Assembly (NCBI GenBank): GCA_020636675.1
Contig: JACJXK010000003.1
Coordinates: 1-64,000, forward strand
DNA: 64,000 nt
DNA from: Prevotellaceae bacterium
GTDB lineage: Bacteria > Bacteroidota > Bacteroidia > Bacteroidales > Paludibacteraceae
Direction of reading: 5' to 3'
This document shows positions 1 through 7,744 of the stretch, piece by piece. Position 1 is the stretch's first letter, and every line of letters starts with the position of its first letter. The notes beneath the pieces are model-generated. The model was given only the letters and a program-made list of their open reading frames with translations. It was not told the origin of the DNA and did no database searches. Both the position numbers and the translations under genes were made by a program.

Positions 1-408
1 CTCTCAGTGATAGTCATGTTGTGTTTTTCTTTCCTCATGTAAATTTAAGAAATATTATATTTATATACAAAGTGATCATAGAAAAATCTCTTTTGACGCC
101 AAAAATTGTCTGTATTAGTAAGATTGTGATTCTGTAATGTATCAAATCTATTGTTCTTTGTTTTAGTGATTACTAAAAAATAACTTGGCAAAGTTCAATC
201 CATCTTGTATGGTTGTTTTCCCGTCAATCTAATCAATCCCTTAGGAATAATCTACTTGTATAAGAAAGGATGAATGACGGGACGTCATTCCATCGTAATG
301 CGCCAAGGTATTCCCTCTTCGTAGACTTTTGGACAGTATTTTCGGGACAAACAGGATTTCTTTCCAATATGCATCGCCGCCGTTAGGCGGAAACATCACT
401 GTCCAAAG

Positions 409-530
409 CGGAGGGAACGTGCCATACTTTCCGAAAAGCCGGCAACAGCGCAGGCAATTTTAGCCTGCAAAGAGATAATGCCTACGGCATTTTATCAGAA
501 CCGGCACAAGTTGTTTTTGACGAGTACTTA
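409..530 (-). repeat. Dispersed intergenic repeat, copy 1
   Basis: Read on the minus strand this block has the order seen in other copies: a TTAGTAATCGTCA-like segment (here degenerate), an AACAACTTGTG segment, a TGATAAAATGCCGTAGGCAT box, then ATTATCTCTTTGC and a downstream GC-rich part with GCCTGCGCTGTTGCC and GGCACGTTCC. The copy at 3207-3445 shares all of these, but there the two parts are separated by about 110 extra bases. Here they are contiguous, so this is the cleaner long form. Confidence 0.7.
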
Positions 531-550
531 GTTACAAGTCATTTTACTAG

Positions 551-600
551 AATGGGTGGGTTTGCTCCATTGGCATACCCACCCATTCTTTCTTTTTTTC
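551..600 (+). terminator. GC-rich hairpin with T-rich tail
   Basis: An 11-bp perfect stem (AATGGGTGGGT 551-561 with ACCCACCCATT 577-587) is followed by a T-rich stretch on the plus strand. It lies right after the stop of the minus-strand creD gene and could stop that transcript as a bare stem. The T tract, however, faces the other way and would best terminate transcription entering from the left edge. Confidence 0.6.
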
Positions 601-602
601 TG

Positions 603-2024
603 CTATTTTTCTTGTTCGGGCGAAGACCAGTTGATGCGCTGCGACACATACATGATGATACTAAGTATGACGAACAGACCTAAACTTCCGGCCAGCAAAG
701 CATACGTCTCCATCTGAATCAGCACAAATACATACGCATACAAGACAAGCAACAGCCCGCCTATCAACCGTGCCGTCTTCCATACCTTCAACACGCCTCC
801 CAGATAACACGTCAGCATAGATACCGTCATGATAGAAGCTATTAGATAGGCAGGAAAGAACCCGATATGTTCGGAAAGCGAAATCAGGAGGGAATAGAAG
901 AGGCAAAGTGCCAGTCCCACCAAAAGATATTGGAACGGATGGATGTTCTTCTTCTGGATAATCTCCACAAAGAAACTGATGACAAACGTCAGTAAGATTA
1001 TCAACATGGCATACTTCGCAGAACGCATGGATTTCTGGTAGTGTTGTACCGGCGTGAGCACATCAACCCCGAAAGCGGAGCTGCTTACCGGATACATGGC
1101 TTCATCTCCATATATGATTTGGGCATAGTTCCGGTTCAGATTGAGTACTTTCCAATTAGCTACAAAGCCAGTATCCGTAACGGTTCTCGTTTCGGGAAGA
1201 AAGGTTCCCATGAAACTAGGAGTCGAACAATTGGACTTCAAAGAAACCTCGGTAGTCTCACCCAACGGGACAAAACTAAGGTTGGAAGAACCGTTCAGGC
1301 AGACAGAAACCTTAAAGTGCAGATCAAGGGTGTCGGCATCCAATACGATAGGAGAGGATGCCCCGGATCCGAACATGTTGCAATCGTGCAATCCTGATCC
1401 CAACTTATAAACCGAATCACCCAACTGGAGATTGAGTTGTTCCTTGATTCCCCTCAAATCTGATATTCCCATATTTATCCGGGCTTTATCCAAGTTCGGA
1501 TTACCCGTCTCAAAAATTTTCTTGGGCAATTTGAACGTGCCTTCTATCTCGATCGGCCCGCTATAAACCACTACCTCGTACATACCTCGTTTCAACTCCT
1601 TGGTCGTTATATTGCCGTTGATTTTCAATGTCTCCGGAAGAATGTGTGCAACACGTTTTGTCCGACGTTTTTTTACGGATGCTGCAGCCACGGGAGTCTC
1701 TTCGGCAGGCACTTCCATTACTGCCACTTCGGCTTCTGTCTTCACAGCCGACGGCACATAAGCATAAGTAGACTCTTCAATAACAGGGATCGTGATGACG
1801 GGCGAATAAATAGTCTGCTCCCCACTGTATTTTTGTTGGACCTCTCTCGTCGCCGATTCTGACGTGCGTTGACGTTCCAAAATAATACTCTCGATCATTG
1901 TCATCGGTATAAGCAGCAGCAACACCAACACGCCTATAAACAGTGGTTTGATAAATAACTGGTTCGACCAGATTGATTTTTTCACTGGATTCTGAACCGG
2001 CTGATTTTGATTTTCCATTCCCAT
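603..2024 (-). CDS. creD: CreD-family inner membrane protein
   Basis: The 473-residue protein matches CreD (inner membrane protein of the CreBC regulon in enterobacteria; its biochemical role is unsettled, with links to envelope integrity). One membrane segment lies near residues 24-45, a large extracytoplasmic region follows (about 50-335), and five more hydrophobic segments fill residues 340-465, the usual CreD topology. An alanine/lysine-rich stretch around residues 105-130 looks like a lineage-specific insertion. It is the last gene of a three-gene minus-strand operon behind a membrane protein and an HTH_34 regulator, an arrangement common in Bacteroidota. No CreBC two-component genes are nearby, so control is probably by the linked small regulator. 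Family assignment is firm; function is inferred only from the family name. Confidence 0.9.
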   Translation of the reverse strand: MGMENQNQPVQNPVKKSIWSNQLFIKPLFIGVLVLLLLIPMTMIESIILERQRTSESATREVQQKYSGEQTIYSPVITIPVIEESTYAYVPSAVKTEAEVAVMEVPAEETPVAAASVKKRRTKRVAHILPETLKINGNITTKELKRGMYEVVVYSGPIEIEGTFKLPKKIFETGNPNLDKARINMGISDLRGIKEQLNLQLGDSVYKLGSGLHDCNMFGSGASSPIVLDADTLDLHFKVSVCLNGSSNLSFVPLGETTEVSLKSNCSTPSFMGTFLPETRTVTDTGFVANWKVLNLNRNYAQIIYGDEAMYPVSSSAFGVDVLTPVQHYQKSMRSAKYAMLIILLTFVISFFVEIIQKKNIHPFQYLLVGLALCLFYSLLISLSEHIGFFPAYLIASIMTVSMLTCYLGGVLKVWKTARLIGGLLLVLYAYVFVLIQMETYALLAGSLGLFVILSIIMYVSQRINWSSPEQEK

Positions 2025-2082
2025 AATTATAAATTTTTAGTTGTGATGTAATTTTGTTTGTAATATGAATTTTGTATCCGAA

Positions 2083-2385
2083 TTATCCGTTCAATTGTAT
2101 TTTCAGCAATTTTTCAAGTGCGCTGATATGGTCGGAAAATGCAGTCCTGCCCAAGTCTGTGATATGGAATGTCGTGTTCGGTTTCCGGTTCATGAAGGTC
2201 TTTTCACTAGCCACATACCCAAGATCCTCTAGATTGCGGGCATGGCTGGCAAGATTTCCGTCAGAAAGGTTAAGCAACGACTTGAGCGTCACAAAATCTG
2301 CCGAGCCGTTTGCCATGAGAACCGACATGATGCCAAGCCTCACCCGGTTCTCGAATGCCTTATTTATGCCATCAAGAGAAACCAT
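2083..2385 (-). CDS. Winged-helix regulator (HTH_34 type)
   Basis: This is a small winged-helix DNA-binding protein of about 100 residues, of the kind that sits next to creD in Bacteroidota. The pattern is the HTH_34 family: FENRVRLGIMSVLM near the N-terminus, a recognition-helix region around LSDGNLASHARNLEDLGYV, then a wing containing KPNTTFHITDLG. No ligand domain is present. A GTG codon lies at 2388, but the ATG at 2385 overlaps the stop of the upstream gene by one base (TGATG), which points to translational coupling and makes ATG the likelier start. It probably regulates its own operon; the operator is not identified. Confidence 0.85.
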   Translation of the reverse strand: MVSLDGINKAFENRVRLGIMSVLMANGSADFVTLKSLLNLSDGNLASHARNLEDLGYVASEKTFMNRKPNTTFHITDLGRTAFSDHISALEKLLKIQLNG

Positions 2386-3068
2386 CACGCCCTGCCTTTT
2401 TTTATCCGCATAAAAAATCTCCGCATCACGCCGTCTTTCTCAAAGAAGATAAGAAACCAAGCCCCATAAAGGATGTGCAGGATACCAAAGCCAACCATCC
2501 AAAAGAATAGGGAATGACCAGATATAAAAGAGTCGGACAAGCCAACCAAAATCTCACACATACCCAAATGTTTCGTACTGGAATAGGTGAACGAGGAGAT
2601 GCTAATCAAGGCAATCCCGTAGAAAATCAACATATTGGATGCCACACTGGCATAATTCCCGTTATACATCTGCGACAGACAAAGCAATCCGCCGGCAACA
2701 AGTGGCAAGAAGAAAGAAAATAACATCTTCCGCATCACCGCATCCATCCGAAAAGAAAGATGCAGACGTTTTGCACGGTAATAGGACATGGCGAAAACAA
2801 TCGAAAGGGAAATGCCAATCAACACCGCCGCCAGGCCGATCAGCCACGCCAAAGATTCTAACGAAGGCGACCCGCTCCGCTCATAAACGTAGTTCCAATG
2901 AAGAGGTTCCAAACTGCCGTACAAAAAATAACTGGCCACGAAAGCCCCCGCCATAGCGCATCCGCCAACCAGCAGGGACGATGTGCCACTCAACGAAAGA
3001 ACCTTCGATGATCGTTCCATCAAATTCCGTATCTCGCTCAACGTATCTACAATTTCTTCATTTTCCAT
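2385..3068 (-). CDS. Multipass membrane protein of creD operon
   Basis: This is a 227-residue integral membrane protein with no firmly recognised family. A short polar N-terminus (MENEEIVDTLSEIRNLMERS, possibly helical) is followed by four main hydrophobic segments near residues 28-52, 72-95, 110-128 and 138-156, with another near 185-205. It is the first gene of the operon that continues with the HTH_34 regulator and creD, and it is coupled to the regulator by a one-base overlap. A good promoter lies 40-70 bases upstream. Such triads are frequent in Bacteroidota, suggesting the three proteins act together at the cytoplasmic membrane. No enzymatic motif is visible. Confidence 0.8.
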   Translation of the reverse strand: MENEEIVDTLSEIRNLMERSSKVLSLSGTSSLLVGGCAMAGAFVASYFLYGSLEPLHWNYVYERSGSPSLESLAWLIGLAAVLIGISLSIVFAMSYYRAKRLHLSFRMDAVMRKMLFSFFLPLVAGGLLCLSQMYNGNYASVASNMLIFYGIALISISSFTYSSTKHLGMCEILVGLSDSFISGHSLFFWMVGFGILHILYGAWFLIFFEKDGVMRRFFMRIKKGRA

Positions 3069-3105
3069 ATTTCATTTTTTTTCAAAAGCAAAGTGCTTTG
3101 TGCTG

Positions 3106-3136
3106 CAAAGTTATTGAATGAATTTACAAATGCAAA
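3106..3136 (-). promoter_or_regulatory. Promoter of membrane protein-regulator-creD operon
   Basis: On the minus strand a TTTG box (3133-3136) is followed after 19 bases by TAACTTTG (3106-3113), matching the Bacteroidota primary sigma factor consensus TTTG-N19/20-TAnnTTTG. The start codon of the first gene lies about 40 bases downstream. Confidence 0.75.
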
Positions 3137-3206
3137 CGGAAATGGGTGTTTTTTTCTATTTCGAATTGAGTGGATAACGAAAGAAATCGTCATCGTTGAT
3201 ATATAC

Positions 3207-3445
3207 TAAGTAATCGGTAAAAACAACTTATGACGATTTTGACAAAATGCCATAGGCATTATCTCTTTGTAGAGGGGGAAATAGGCATCGACCCGCATTC
3301 CGGAGGAATGCACCATACACGACAATTATTTCCGTCCTCCTGCCGGATGGGCACTTACTTTTCTCCGGCAAGAAAAGTAAGCAAAAGTGCCTGCGCTGTT
3401 GCCCGCTTTCCGGAAGGTACGGCACGTTCCTCCGCTAAAACCTTT
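3207..3445 (+). repeat. Dispersed intergenic repeat, long copy with insertion
   Basis: The core (3207-3272) reads TAAGTAATCGGTAAAAAC, AACTTATGACGATTTTGA, then CAAAATGCCATAGGCATT and ATCTCTTTG. The second part (about 3384-3445) carries GCAAAAGTGCCTGCGCTGTT and GTTCCTCCGCTAAAACCTTT. Both parts occur in copy 1 (minus strand) and in the copy near 61600. Between them about 110 bases contain two strong hairpins: GCATTCC/GGAATGC, and CTTACTTTTCT pairing with AGAAAAGTAAG. Further GC-rich inverted sequence (GGCCCTCCGCGGCC) follows to about 3510. Overlapping open frames here have no believable protein features. Confidence 0.7.
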
Positions 3446-3614
3446 TTTATTCCCTCGTACCTCGGGCAAAAAGGTTTTTTCATGCTGCGGCCCTCCGCGG
3501 CCAAAGGCGAGTGTACGCCTGTCGAAAAAGAGACGTTTTAGAAATCACGTTCAAAAATCTACGAAATGGTTGCTATCAATGCAATGCCTGGAAAGCATAC
3601 TTTCAAGATGTTTT

Positions 3615-3648
3615 GAACTTTAGTAAGTTGTTTTTTATCATTACTAAA
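3615..3648 (-). repeat. Partial copy of dispersed repeat
   Basis: On the minus strand this reads CTTTTAGTAATGATAAAAAA followed by CAACTTACTAAAG, close to the first half of the repeat core (TTAGTAATCGTCAAAAAACA then ACTTGTGACG). The TGCCGTAGG box is missing. It abuts the serB terminator hairpin, so this half-copy marks the 3' end of the serB transcript. Confidence 0.5.
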
Positions 3649-3702
3649 AGAGAGCCGTTAGGCCCATTCATTTCGATGAAATGGATGCCGAACGGCTCTC
3701 TT
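3645..3702 (-). terminator. Terminator of serB
   Basis: A long stem, AAGAGAGCCGTT (3648-3659) with AACGGCTCTCTT (3691-3702), contains an inner stem of CATTCATTTC with GAAATGGATG. On the minus strand it is followed by TTTTAG. It lies about 65 bases past the serB stop. Confidence 0.8.
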
Positions 3703-3765
3703 CGGTTATGTAACATGCTTTTTCTCTCGTGTCAGAGACGAGAATGTTACTAGTCTATTTGGATG

Positions 3766-4989
3766 CTAGTGATTGTCTTCGATATACGAATCCTTGAACC
3801 CCAAGATGTAGAGCACACCGTCCAATCCGATACTGGAGATGGATTGTTTGGCGTTTTCCTTCACCTTAGGTTTGGCATGGAAGGCAATGCCAAGACCTGC
3901 GCAGTTGAGCATAGGCAAGTCGTTAGCTCCGTCGCCTACGGCGATAACCTGCTGCAAATCCAGATTCTCAATTTGGGCAATCAGGCGCAACAACTCAGCT
4001 TTGCGTTTACCGTCCACGATGTCGCCCAAATATCGGCCGGTCAATTTGCCGTCTTCAATCTCCAATTCGTTGGCATAGACGTAGTCGATGCCGAAACGTT
4101 TTTTCAGATAATTACCGAAATAGGTAAATCCACCGGAGAGGATGGCAATCTTATAGCCATATTTTTTCAGTATGTTGAGTACGCGGTCAGCACCTTCCAT
4201 GATAGGCAGATTGTTGGCGATGTCTTCCATCACAGATTCGTCAAGGCCTTTCAGCAGGGCCACGCGTTGTTTGAAACTCTCGCAGAAGTCTATTTCGCCC
4301 CTCATCGCCGATTCGGTAATGGCCTTCACCTTATCACCCACACCGGCTTTTTCGGCCAATTCGTCGATAACCTCCGTCTCTATTAATGTAGAGTCCATAT
4401 CGAAACAGATCAACCGTCTGTTTCTTCTGAAGAGGTTGTCTTCCTGAAAGGAGATGTCGTAACCCAACTCTTGGGAGAGTCTCATGAATTCGGACTGAAG
4501 GAACTGCTTGTCCTTGGGAGTGCCTCTGACGGACATCTCTACGCTGGCTTTCGTCAGACTGTCTTCTTCCAAAGGAATACGGCCCGTCAGACGGGTGATG
4601 GTGTCTATGTTAAGACCTTGCAGTGCCAATACCTGAGACACGCTGGCAATCAATCTGGAAGATATCTTCCTACCCAACAAAGTGACAATGTATCTGTTTT
4701 TGCCCTGCATGGAGACCCATTTATTATATTCCTCCTCAGAGATAGGGTTGAAACGTACACTCACACCCATCTCGCTCGATTTGAAGAGGATCTCTTTCAA
4801 TATCGATCCGGAATCTTCCTGTTTGCTTTTGAATAGAATGCCCAAAGAGAGGGAATTGTGGATGTCTGCCTGGCCGATGTCCAAAATAGTTGCGTCGTAC
4901 TTGGCGATAATGGCAGTAAGGGTGGAGGTTACCCCCGGTTTGTCGTCTCCCGATATCTTGATCAAGATAATTTCGTTGGTCTGATTCAT
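3766..4989 (-). CDS. serB: Phosphoserine phosphatase with two ACT domains
   Basis: This enzyme performs the last step of serine synthesis, hydrolysing phosphoserine to serine in the cytoplasm. The HAD phosphatase domain occupies about residues 188-395. It has motif I DMDSTLIE near residue 196, the substrate-site stretch MRGEIDFCESFKQRVALLKG, motif II ILSGGFT, and motifs III/IV ending in GDGANDLPML. Two N-terminal ACT domains (about 6-80 and 95-170) suggest allosteric control by an amino acid; this 407-residue layout is usual for SerB in Bacteroidota. The gene stands alone between the repeat island and a divergent thioredoxin-fold gene and ends at a strong hairpin. No clear TAnnTTTG box was found upstream. 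Assignment is firm. Confidence 0.96.
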   Translation of the reverse strand: MNQTNEIILIKISGDDKPGVTSTLTAIIAKYDATILDIGQADIHNSLSLGILFKSKQEDSGSILKEILFKSSEMGVSVRFNPISEEEYNKWVSMQGKNRYIVTLLGRKISSRLIASVSQVLALQGLNIDTITRLTGRIPLEEDSLTKASVEMSVRGTPKDKQFLQSEFMRLSQELGYDISFQEDNLFRRNRRLICFDMDSTLIETEVIDELAEKAGVGDKVKAITESAMRGEIDFCESFKQRVALLKGLDESVMEDIANNLPIMEGADRVLNILKKYGYKIAILSGGFTYFGNYLKKRFGIDYVYANELEIEDGKLTGRYLGDIVDGKRKAELLRLIAQIENLDLQQVIAVGDGANDLPMLNCAGLGIAFHAKPKVKENAKQSISSIGLDGVLYILGFKDSYIEDNH

Positions 4990-5246
4990 CTTAGATTGAA
5001 AAATTGCAAATTCTTATAGTGTTTTTATTATTTGTCTGTCGATACTCTTGTCCGCACTTCAAAATGGATGTAATATAAGTGGCAAAGTGGGAAATAGCCA
5101 CTCTTTGCTTTGTTTAATCCATTCGTTTCCAACTTGTTTTTGCAGCAAGAAAAGCTACGGATTACGCATGCAAAATTAGGCTTTATTTTTATATAATAGT
5201 GCATATATATGCTAAAAAACATACATTTAACAAAATTTCCGAGGTT

Positions 5247-5273
5247 GTTACGTGTAAAATCACTACTTTTGCA
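5247..5273 (+). promoter_or_regulatory. Promoter of thioredoxin-fold gene
   Basis: TTG (5247-5249) and TACTTTTG (5266-5273) fit the Bacteroidota promoter with 16 bases between. About 100 bases of leader follow before the ATG at 5373, with a small GAGAC/GTCTC hairpin near 5285-5300. The rest of the 380-base gap between serB and this gene holds no convincing coding frame. Confidence 0.55.
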
Positions 5274-5372
5274 CCGAGATCGTGAGACTATGCCGTCTCG
5301 TGACCTCAGAAATAATGGATATTAGGGATAATAGAGTTTATCCTCGTCCTAGTATGAACCAAACAATATTTA

Positions 5373-5876
5373 ATGAGGAGATTTTATTCTTTTATCATTT
5401 CCTCTGTTGTTGTCGGAATGCTATTTTCATTCATGTCCTTTGATGCGACATCCTCGTCCAAACTGCTGGTTGGCCAGAAGTTTCCGAGTACGGAGAAGCT
5501 GGGAGCGTGTGATGAAAAGTTAGTGTTAGTCAATTTCTGGGCAGCCTACGACGCCGAGTCGAGGGACGAGAACATTCGGTTTTCGTCGATTGTCGAGAAA
5601 TATGAAGGAAAGATGACGGCAGAAGGCCGGCGGCTAAGAGCCATATCCGTTTCGATGGATAGGTTCGAGAAGGTGTTCGAGGAGGTGATAAAACAAGATG
5701 GTCTGAGATTTTCTGAAATCTCGTTAGAGACGGAAGGGTTTCACTCCAAACTTGCCAAGGATTTGAAATTAAACAATCGGTTTGGCAATTTTCTTATTGA
5801 TGACCAAGGAAGAATCCTGGCAAAGGATTTTACACCTGACGAGTTGAAGCAGATGCTGGACAGGTACTTGAATTAA
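5373..5876 (+). CDS. Thioredoxin-fold protein lacking CxxC
   Basis: This 167-residue exported protein starts with a signal-like hydrophobic segment (RRFYSFIISSVVVGMLFSFM, residues 2-21) and has no lipobox. The body follows the AhpC/TlpA-like thioredoxin fold: LVLVNFWAAYDAESRDENIR (about 50-69), then AISVSMDRFEKVFEEVIKQ and a terminal strand LIDDQGRILAKDFTPDELKQ. Where thioredoxins have W-C-x-x-C this protein has WAAYDAES, and the only cysteine (GACDEK) lies earlier. It therefore cannot do dithiol exchange in the classical way and may be a structural or binding version. It is a single gene with its own promoter; role unknown. Confidence 0.75.
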   Translation: MRRFYSFIISSVVVGMLFSFMSFDATSSSKLLVGQKFPSTEKLGACDEKLVLVNFWAAYDAESRDENIRFSSIVEKYEGKMTAEGRRLRAISVSMDRFEKVFEEVIKQDGLRFSEISLETEGFHSKLAKDLKLNNRFGNFLIDDQGRILAKDFTPDELKQMLDRYLN

Positions 5877-6061
5877 ACTAAAAAAAGATAAGCTTCAGGT
5901 TTTTCGGAACTTGGAGCTTTCTTTTTTTGCTCTGTTTCGAATGGAGTGGGCAAATAATGCCATTGCCATAGTATTTGATAAAATCATAAAAACATCTTGT
6001 ATGGGTGATTTTCAAACATTGTATTGACAGCAAAAAAAACTTCCGTTTGTCGTTAAATGCT

Positions 6062-6091
6062 TTTGTATGATGAATAAATGATTTATCTTTG
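6062..6091 (+). promoter_or_regulatory. Promoter of polysaccharide export operon
   Basis: TTTG (6062-6065), 18 bases, then TATCTTTG (6084-6091) is a near-perfect Bacteroidota promoter. It leaves an untranslated leader of about 75 bases before the first Wza-like gene. No other promoter of this quality lies before pyrK, so the export genes and possibly pyrK-pyrD are transcribed from here. Confidence 0.8.
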
Positions 6092-6172
6092 TAAAAGTGG
6101 ATAAAAGCCTTGGTTTGTGAATAAAATCGGAATAGAAAGTAGTTGGGGTACATAGTCCATTTTTGAAAGTCG

Positions 6173-6952
6173 ATGAGAAAGATATATTCTATAATTATTT
6201 TGATTTTGGTACTGACATTAAGTTCCTGCGTCACAAATAGGAAAGTCCTATATATGCAGGAGCCGGGTGCTGGCATCCCTGAATATGCGAAGATGGTTAC
6301 CCCTGAAGACTATAAGGTGCAGGTGTTGGACGAGCTGTATGTGCATGTCTCTACACTCGACCCTGACATGACGGAGCTTTTTAACATGGCGTCTGGTGGA
6401 GGAAATGCATCTTCCGCATTGGGAGAAGGAGATGCCGGATACAATTCATATACCATAAACGAAGACGGATGCATTTTGTTTCCTTACATAGGAACTATCA
6501 GCGTGGCCGGAAAAACCACAAGGGAAATAAAGTCTGTCATATCAGACACACTATCCTCCCTTCTCAAGGATTATTCGGTGGAAGTGAAGCTGACGAACAG
6601 CTATTTCAGTATTCTAGGAGATTCAAAGAGTGGACGATATGCCTTGACCAAAGAACGCATGAATATTTTTCAGGCCTTGGCTCAAGGTGGAGACTTCGGC
6701 GATTTCTCCGATAGGGCTCACGTCAAAATGATTAGGCAGACGAAAGATGGTCCAATCATCAAGGAGTTTGATATACGAAGTAAAGACATTGTGGACTCCG
6801 AGTTCTATTATATCCAACCCAACGATGTCATTTATGTACAGTCGTTTAACGGGCAGTTCTTTGAAATCAACTCGTTTGCATCCTTCTTCTCTCTTTTGTC
6901 GACGGTCGTTTCATTCTCCTATATAATAATCAGATTCAGTAGCATATTCTAA
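6173..6952 (+). CDS. Wza-like polysaccharide export lipoprotein 1
   Basis: This 259-residue outer-membrane lipoprotein belongs to the Wza/GumB polysaccharide export family. The signal peptide ends at LTLSSC, with the lipidated Cys at residue 19. A Poly_export domain follows (YKVQVLDELYVHVSTLDPD, then EDGCILFPYIGTISVAGKTT) and an SLBB-like beta-grasp part covers residues 125-215, closing with YYIQPNDVIYV. A hydrophobic segment at the very C-terminus (about 235-257) matches the helix such proteins place across the outer membrane. The gene is followed by a paralogue whose ATG overlaps its stop codon by one base. It would form the channel for a polymer handled by the Wzc-like kinase downstream; the polymer is unknown because no glycosyltransferase is present. 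Confidence 0.88.
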   Translation: MRKIYSIIILILVLTLSSCVTNRKVLYMQEPGAGIPEYAKMVTPEDYKVQVLDELYVHVSTLDPDMTELFNMASGGGNASSALGEGDAGYNSYTINEDGCILFPYIGTISVAGKTTREIKSVISDTLSSLLKDYSVEVKLTNSYFSILGDSKSGRYALTKERMNIFQALAQGGDFGDFSDRAHVKMIRQTKDGPIIKEFDIRSKDIVDSEFYYIQPNDVIYVQSFNGQFFEINSFASFFSLLSTVVSFSYIIIRFSSIF

Positions 6953-7716
6953 TGAAAGAGATGATGAGAAATGAAATAAAGGGAAACGGGCTGTTGTTTT
7001 TCAGACCCGTATGCTTTCTATTGTTTCTGCTAATAATGGTCTCGTCATGTACCACAAACAGATACACCAGACTGTTGCAAGACAATGATCGTCTTCCCAA
7101 ATATGCCCAGGAGGAAATGTCCAGGTACCGCATACAAGTGGACGATGAAATCAAGATCAAAGTCCTTTCTCTAAATAAGGATGCATTGGAGCTTTTCAAA
7201 GGTACGGATGTTTATCGGGTCTATACTGACGGCACGGTAGACTTGCCTTATTTGGACAGCATAAAGATTGTCGGGATGACACTGCAGGAGGTTAAGTTGA
7301 CCTTGCAGGAGCATCTGAAGGCATTCATAGTAGATGCAGAAGTTATCGTGTCTCTATCCAACAACTATTTCTATATGTTCGGCGAAGGCGGAAACGGCGC
7401 CATAAAGTTGTATAAGGAGAAGATAACCATCTATCAGGCTTTGGCAATGGCAGGAGGAATAAAGAAGGTGGGCAGCCGCAAAAATGTATATCTGATGAGG
7501 AAGGATGAGAATGGCGTGACACAGACAAAGATATTCGACATAAGACCCAAATCAATCATCGGATCGGAATATTACTACATACAGCCCAATGACATCCTGT
7601 ATATTCCGCCATCCAGCGAACGGTTCTTCCGTATGGATTCGTTTATGGGCATTTTGGGTGTGGTAACCACTTCCGTCTCGTTGTTTTTCCTTATCTATGG
7701 AATCTCAAAAGACTAG
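6952..7716 (+). CDS. Wza-like polysaccharide export lipoprotein 2
   Basis: This is the second Wza-family lipoprotein, 254 residues. A longer hydrophobic N-terminus ends at the lipobox MVSSC with Cys33; an internal ATG at 6961 (residue 4) is a possible alternative start. The body parallels its neighbour: YRIQVDDEIKIKVLSL, DGTVDLPYLDSIKIVGMTLQ, an SLBB-like region, then YYYIQPNDILYIPP and a C-terminal transmembrane helix (about 225-250). The shared endings of the two genes (FDIR, SEYYYIQPND) show tandem duplication followed by clear divergence. The two may form a mixed channel or serve different polymer states. The start overlaps the stop of the first copy by one base. Confidence 0.88.
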   Translation: MKEMMRNEIKGNGLLFFRPVCFLLFLLIMVSSCTTNRYTRLLQDNDRLPKYAQEEMSRYRIQVDDEIKIKVLSLNKDALELFKGTDVYRVYTDGTVDLPYLDSIKIVGMTLQEVKLTLQEHLKAFIVDAEVIVSLSNNYFYMFGEGGNGAIKLYKEKITIYQALAMAGGIKKVGSRKNVYLMRKDENGVTQTKIFDIRPKSIIGSEYYYIQPNDILYIPPSSERFFRMDSFMGILGVVTTSVSLFFLIYGISKD

Positions 7717-7744
7717 TTGTTAACTTATTATTAGTACTGACTGA

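Larger units (their letters stand above)
1..602. other. Gene-free left edge
   Basis: No convincing coding frame is seen in these 600 bases. The stretch holds a perfect 8-bp hairpin (GAATGACG, 272-279, pairing with CGTCATTC, 283-290), a GC-richer block that is a copy of the dispersed intergenic repeat (409-530), and a strong hairpin just before creD (551-587). The first 250 bases are AT-rich and look like ordinary intergenic DNA. A gene to the left of the window may end or begin here, but nothing in the sequence shows it. Confidence 0.6.

Noticed and set aside
3230..3541. Several overlapping frames in the GC-rich island after creD operon
   Set aside because: They fall in a repeated, hairpin-rich block found elsewhere without these frames; product has no domain. 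Treated as repeat.
5878..6276. 132-codon minus frame overlapping the export operon promoter
   Set aside because: It runs across a strong promoter and the first Wza gene start, and its product is Phe/Lys-rich without features.
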